Shown: positions 23,785 through 24,175 of the stretch, one piece after another
How the letters are laid out: each line of letters starts with the position of its first letter
How positions within the stretch are numbered: the first letter of the stretch is position 1
DNA from: JABMMZ01 sp044373665
Lineage (GTDB): Bacteria; Bacteroidota; Bacteroidia; NS11-12g; UBA955
Reading direction: 5' to 3'
DNA length: 24,175 bases
Assembly: GCA_044373665.1 (NCBI GenBank)
Contig: JBIPNH010000024.1
Coordinates: 1 to 24,175 of the forward strand
Program-made: the position numbers and the translations under genes
The notes under the pieces: model-generated
Told to the model about the DNA's origin: nothing
The model's database searches: none
Seen by the model: only the letters and a program-made list of their open reading frames with translations

Positions 23785-23868
23785 GTTGCGGGGACAAGAC
23801 TGACTTCGTCGAACTTCGCTTCGCTGCGGTTCGAACCTGCGTCCGCCTTTGGCGGATAAGAGCCCAAA
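23785..23868 (-). pseudogene. Degenerate tRNA 3'-half remnant with hairpin insertions
   Basis: Read on the minus strand, this carries the pieces of a tRNA 3' half in order. GAGCCCAA-type anticodon-arm sequence (forward 23860-23867) comes first. A variable-loop/T-arm segment with GCAGGTTCGA follows (forward 23831-23840). The acceptor end CTTGTCCCCGCAA comes last (forward 23786-23798). The final 17 bases (23785-23801) match the tRNA end at 24159-24175 at 16 of 17 positions. Two inserted pieces interrupt it: about 28 bases between T-loop and T-stem (23802-23829), and a GC-rich hairpin TCCGCC/GGCGGA (23842-23856) at the anticodon stem. It cannot fold as a normal tRNA and has no 5' half. It lies just downstream of the GIY-YIG stop codon. 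Confidence 0.6.
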
Positions 23869-23874
23869 GATAAA

Positions 23875-24117
23875 TTAATGAGGAAACTCGTTTATATAAG
23901 TTCTTCCGACACCAGATTTCAACCATTTTTCATATTCCATCGCCTCTGATTTATTATTAAAATCTTTTGTGAATAGAATTACCCAAGGTCTATATTTAAA
24001 AGTGTAACCTTTGTTAGATAAGACATTATGAGATTCAATTCTAGCTTCTAAGTTGGAAGTATAGCCAGTGTAGTGCCTATTGAATGATTTAGAATATAAA
24101 ACGTAAACTGTAAACAT
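23875..24117 (-). CDS. Small GIY-YIG nuclease domain protein
   Basis: This is an 80-residue single-domain protein of the GIY-YIG superfamily (UPF0213/YhbQ-like group). The hallmark first strand and turn read FTVYVLYSKSFNRHYTGYTS, where VYVL and YTG correspond to the GIY and YIG elements. NLEARIESHN follows with the conserved Arg and His, and the metal-binding Glu is probably in AMEYEKWLKSG. The domain is complete and ends soon after the core. Family members are structure-selective or DNA-cleaving nucleases, but the role of this short type is not established. The ATG at 24117 is preceded by the terminator of the upstream tRNA. The gene is bracketed by tRNA 3'-end sequence on both sides, which suggests it was inserted at a tRNA gene. 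Confidence 0.88.
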   Translation of the reverse strand: MFTVYVLYSKSFNRHYTGYTSNLEARIESHNVLSNKGYTFKYRPWVILFTKDFNNKSEAMEYEKWLKSGVGRTYINEFPH

Positions 24118-24130
24118 ATTGTAAATTAAA

Positions 24131-24153
24131 AATCCTCACAAAAAGTGAGGATT
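24131..24153 (-). terminator. Rho-independent terminator after the tRNA
   Basis: On the minus strand, AATCCTCAC, the loop TTTTT and GTGAGGATT form a perfect 9-bp stem followed by TTTAATTT. It lies 6 nt beyond the 3' end of the tRNA at the right edge, on the same strand, and just before the GIY-YIG start. Confidence 0.75.
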
Positions 24154-24159
24154 AATTAG

Positions 24160-24175
24160 TTGCGGGGACAGGACT
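24160..24175 (-). tRNA. tRNA 3' end (gene continues beyond window; possibly tRNA-Met)
   Basis: On the minus strand AGTCCTGTCCCCGCAA reads as the end of a T-loop (AGT), the T-stem 3' side (CCTGT), the acceptor 3' side (CCCCGCA) and the discriminator A. CCA is not encoded. A terminator follows at once. The remainder lies outside the window, so the isotype is only guessed from the general look of Bacteroidota tRNA-Met and from the GAGCCCAA in the nearby remnant copy. Confidence 0.6.

Noticed and set aside
24131..24153. Hairpin as an operator of the GIY-YIG gene
   Set aside because: A perfect stem followed by a T-rich run directly after a tRNA end on the same strand is explained better as the tRNA terminator.
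1..24175. CRISPR array, transposase, integrase, phage or restriction-modification genes
   Set aside because: No regularly spaced repeats and no reading frames with such domains were found; the only mobility-like signal is the tRNA/GIY-YIG unit.

Overview
The window is a chromosomal stretch from an AT-rich member of the Bacteroidota. Three things point there: promoters of the TTG-N19/20-TAnnTTTG type recur upstream of genes, Shine-Dalgarno sequences are largely absent, and one gene encodes a long gingipain-like (C25) protein with a type IX secretion C-terminal domain. A finer placement cannot be supported from the sequence alone. Most of the content is housekeeping, and no phage, transposon, CRISPR array or defence island was seen.

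Layout. (1) 1-5134, plus strand: the rod-shape and cell-wall elongation operon mreB (cut by the left edge), mreC, mreD, mrdA (PBP2) and rodA, with gaps of 1-6 nt. (2) 5131-7805, minus strand: pirin, diacylglycerol kinase, purS and a BaiN/HI0933-type flavoprotein. A clear promoter lies in front of purS. (3) 8001-10022, plus: a membrane GT-C-type glycosyltransferase and a small outer-membrane beta-barrel protein. (4) 10139-12613, plus: a long, divergent PurF-like amidophosphoribosyltransferase followed by a PabA/TrpG-type glutamine amidotransferase. (5) 12623-12991, minus: a small zinc-ribbon protein. (6) 13131-14195, plus: an alkaline-phosphatase lipoprotein behind a perfect 16-bp inverted repeat whose loop holds the -33 element. 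(7) 20212-14192, minus: a 1702-residue C25 peptidase/PorU-like protein and a lytic transglycosylase in one operon. (8) 20271-20984, plus: an RsmI-family methyltransferase. (9) 22291-21002, minus: metK, and 22434-23117, plus: pssA, divergently transcribed. (10) 23283-24175, minus: a small secreted orphan protein, then a GIY-YIG nuclease gene lying between the end of an intact tRNA (cut by the right edge) and a degenerate copy of a tRNA 3' half.

Functional themes: peptidoglycan elongation (MreBCD/PBP2/RodA) and turnover (lytic transglycosylase); lipid metabolism (DgkA, PssA); nucleotide and folate/tryptophan precursors (PurS, PurF-like, PabA-like); SAM supply and use (MetK, RsmI-like); secretion and envelope (C25/T9SS protein, beta-barrel).

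The most unusual piece is the right edge. There a GIY-YIG gene appears to have come with, or generated, a duplicated tRNA 3' end that now carries two hairpin-forming insertions. Several start codons were moved downstream of the longest open frame, because the longer versions begin with TTG/GTG and overlap or precede the promoter.
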